Position numbers and translations under genes: made by a program | The notes under the pieces: generated by a model | Told to the model about the DNA's origin: nothing | Seen by the model: the letters and a program-made list of their open reading frames with translations, nothing else | Database searches by the model: none | Source of the DNA: Rhodococcus globerulus NBRC 14531 | GTDB taxonomy: Bacteria; Actinomycetota; Actinomycetes; Mycobacteriales; Mycobacteriaceae | DNA: 64,000 nucleotides | Direction: 5' to 3' | Assembly: GCF_001894805.1 (NCBI RefSeq) | Contig: NZ_BCWX01000007.1 | Span: 87,721 to 151,720 of the forward strand | In this document: positions 62,547-64,000 of the stretch, piece after piece | Position numbering within the stretch: position 1 is the first letter of the stretch | How the letters are laid out: each line of letters begins with the position of its first letter

Positions 62547-63443
62547 ATGGAAATCGGTGTCAACGTATTGGGCCTCGAGGCACTGTTCGAGGGAAAGATC
62601 AGACCGGTTCTCGATTTCGCCGCTGCCGCCGATCGGGCCGGCGTCGACTTGATCTGCACCGGCGATCACCTCGGGTTCAATGCTGACGCTCATGCGCAGC
62701 GCGTCAGCGAACACAACTTCCTGTTCCCGCTCGATCATCCTTGGTACGAGCCGATTTCGCTGCTCTCCTCGATTGCTGCAGTCACCGAACGCGCTCGCCT
62801 CGGAGTGTCGGTTCTCATTGCAACGGTTCGACCACCGGCACTGCTCGCCAAACAAGTCGCCACCCTCGACGCACTGTCGGACGGACGCGTGACCATGGGC
62901 TTCGGAGTCGGGTGGCAAGAGGCCGAATACACCGCCACGAACATGCCTTTCGATGCCAGATTCGGGCGCATGGAGGAAACCGTCGCAGCGTGCCGTGAAC
63001 TCTGGACACAGGCTCCCGCCAACTTCAAGGGGCGCGACTTCTCCTTCGAGAACTACCACAGCATTCCGCTCTCGACCCAAGACCGCGTTCCTGTCCTCTT
63101 CGGGTTCGGGCCCAGCCAGCGGAACTTCGACCGCGTCGCACGTGTCGCCGACGGCTGGACCGTCAACCCTGCCGATTTGGATACATTCACGGACAGCGTT
63201 GCGCTGCTACGCAACACATTCGAAGCTCACGATCGCGATCCCGATACCGCGCGCGTGCAGGTGTCTGCATCGCCGGTTCGTCGTGACAACGGAACCGTCG
63301 ACCTCGAAGCCACTGCTGAGAAGGCTCACGACTGGTCCCACCGCGGCGCATCCGTCGTCGTCTTCCGTCCGGTCGTATTCGACTGTGCCAGCGAAGAACT
63401 ACCGGAACTGCTCGACTGGATGATCAGCGTCAAGGAGTCCTGA
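62547..63443 (+). CDS. LLM-class flavin/F420-dependent oxidoreductase
   Basis: 298-residue luciferase-like monooxygenase fold: VLDFAAAADRAGVDLICTGDHLGF, LLSSIAAVTERARLGVSVLIATVRPPALLAKQVATLDALSDGRVTMGFGVGWQEAEY and PVLFGFGPSQRNFDRVARVADGW. This is the F420-dependent subgroup of actinobacteria (TIGR03619-like). Start MEIGVNVLG at 62547 with GGAAAGGA upstream. The next gene begins one base after its stop. Confidence 0.88.
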   Translation: MEIGVNVLGLEALFEGKIRPVLDFAAAADRAGVDLICTGDHLGFNADAHAQRVSEHNFLFPLDHPWYEPISLLSSIAAVTERARLGVSVLIATVRPPALLAKQVATLDALSDGRVTMGFGVGWQEAEYTATNMPFDARFGRMEETVAACRELWTQAPANFKGRDFSFENYHSIPLSTQDRVPVLFGFGPSQRNFDRVARVADGWTVNPADLDTFTDSVALLRNTFEAHDRDPDTARVQVSASPVRRDNGTVDLEATAEKAHDWSHRGASVVVFRPVVFDCASEELPELLDWMISVKES

Positions 63444-63444
63444 A

Positions 63445-63957
63445 ATGGAACAGCAATTGCAGGATCTGCTGGACAAGCAGGCTATTCGTGAAGTCGTTTT
63501 GACGTATGCCCGAGGCATCGACCGGCTCGATTTCGATCTCGTTCGCAGCGCCTATCACCCCGACGCCATCGATCATCACACCGGATTCGACGGCAACATC
63601 GACGAATACATTGCCTGGGTGAAGCCCAAACTCTCCGTCATCGGCGGCACCATGCATCACATCGGCAACCACCTCGTCGAGCTGCACGGCGACCACGCGA
63701 TCAGCGAGGCATACTCGATGTCAACGCATTGGGGCGGTCCCGAAGGCGTCGGAATGATCAACTTCACCAGCGGCGCACGCTTCATCGACCACATGGAGCG
63801 TCGAAATGGGCGTTGGGCAATCAAGGAACGATGGGCCGTACGCGAATGGACCCGCTCCGACGAAGGCCGATTCGTGAATCCCGAGAGCGCCGGCCCCCGA
63901 GGACGACGCGATGATTCAGATCCGTTGGCCGCCTTACGAAAAACTCTCCCCATCTAG
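63445..63957 (+). CDS. SnoaL/NTF2-like family protein
   Basis: 170 residues: LQDLLDKQAIREVVLTYARGIDRLDFDLVRSAYHPDAIDHH, GTMHHIGNHLVELHGDHAISEAY and NGRWAIKERWAVREWTRSDEG, a SnoaL_4-type NTF2 fold with the Tyr-Ala-Arg-Gly-x-Asp helix seen in many dehydratase-like members. It ends the operon in this window; the 43 bases after it show no further gene. Confidence 0.85.
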   Translation: MEQQLQDLLDKQAIREVVLTYARGIDRLDFDLVRSAYHPDAIDHHTGFDGNIDEYIAWVKPKLSVIGGTMHHIGNHLVELHGDHAISEAYSMSTHWGGPEGVGMINFTSGARFIDHMERRNGRWAIKERWAVREWTRSDEGRFVNPESAGPRGRRDDSDPLAALRKTLPI

Positions 63958-64000
63958 TCTGCGTGAACCCCGCGAGTCTTTGAACCGGCAGGTTCAATCC

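Overview
The window looks like a chromosomal segment of a mycolic-acid actinobacterium, most likely Rhodococcus (erythropolis/qingshengii type). Reasons are the high-GC coding pattern, frequent GTG starts, ATGA/GTGA-coupled operons, and steroid-catabolism genes resembling those of Mycobacterium tuberculosis and Rhodococcus. No database search was possible, so the genus is an inference.

Layout. 0-3.1 kb: a flavoprotein fragment, two SDRs and an NTF2-like protein, read leftward and divergent from an IclR regulator with a palindromic operator. 3.2-9.8 kb: three tandem pirins, a double-hotdog thioesterase, a secreted intradiol-dioxygenase-like lipoprotein and an M13 peptidase. 9.9-14.4 kb: steroid C/D-ring genes (SDR, then divergent echA20-ipdA-ipdB-ipdC) with a KstR2-like site between them. 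14.4-26.5 kb: mixed genes, including a YcaQ-like glycosylase, an HNH nuclease, two coupled Tat-exported phosphatases, ilvD, a secreted serine protease, an adenylate cyclase and a TetR/MFS pair. 26.5-30.2 kb: hsaE-hsaG-hsaF meta-cleavage lower pathway, divergent from an IclR regulator. 30.2-32.1 kb: Lrp-type regulator and hpd.

32.0-36.1 kb: a compact four-gene operon of a J-domain pseudokinase, a vWA protein, a divergent adenylosuccinate-synthetase paralogue and an NrtR-like regulator with a degenerate Nudix box. It has a perfect 10+10 inverted repeat overlapping what looks like a leaderless promoter. I regard this as the best candidate for an undescribed system here.

36.1-43.9 kb: a membrane protein, then a Ugp-type glycerophosphodiester uptake locus (ATPase, HAD, DeoR, two permeases, binding lipoprotein, GDPD). 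43.9-51.4 kb: two divergent SDRs with a second KstR2-like site, then a fully coupled six-gene side-chain operon (chsE2-chsH2-chsE1-chsH1-ltp2-MaoC hydratase) that removes the C3 side chain of steroid acids. 51.5-56.7 kb: NTF2-like protein, fatty-acid desaturase, Eis-like acetyltransferase, GtrA protein and a lectin-GH16 secreted glycosidase. 56.7-57.1 kb: two short genes (41 and 30 codons) with strong ribosome sites, encoding small hydrophobic peptides. 57.2-64 kb: SDR plus FadD17-like CoA ligase, divergent from a second CoA-ligase operon with two NTF2-like proteins, an EthD protein and an F420-type oxidoreductase.

Overall the genes support steroid side-chain removal to an androstane, later C/D-ring opening, and disposal of the 2-hydroxydienoate fragment. 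Aromatic (tyrosine) catabolism and phosphate/glycerophosphodiester scavenging are interspersed. A dispersed palindromic element occurs twice. No tRNA, rRNA, CRISPR array, transposase or integrase was seen.
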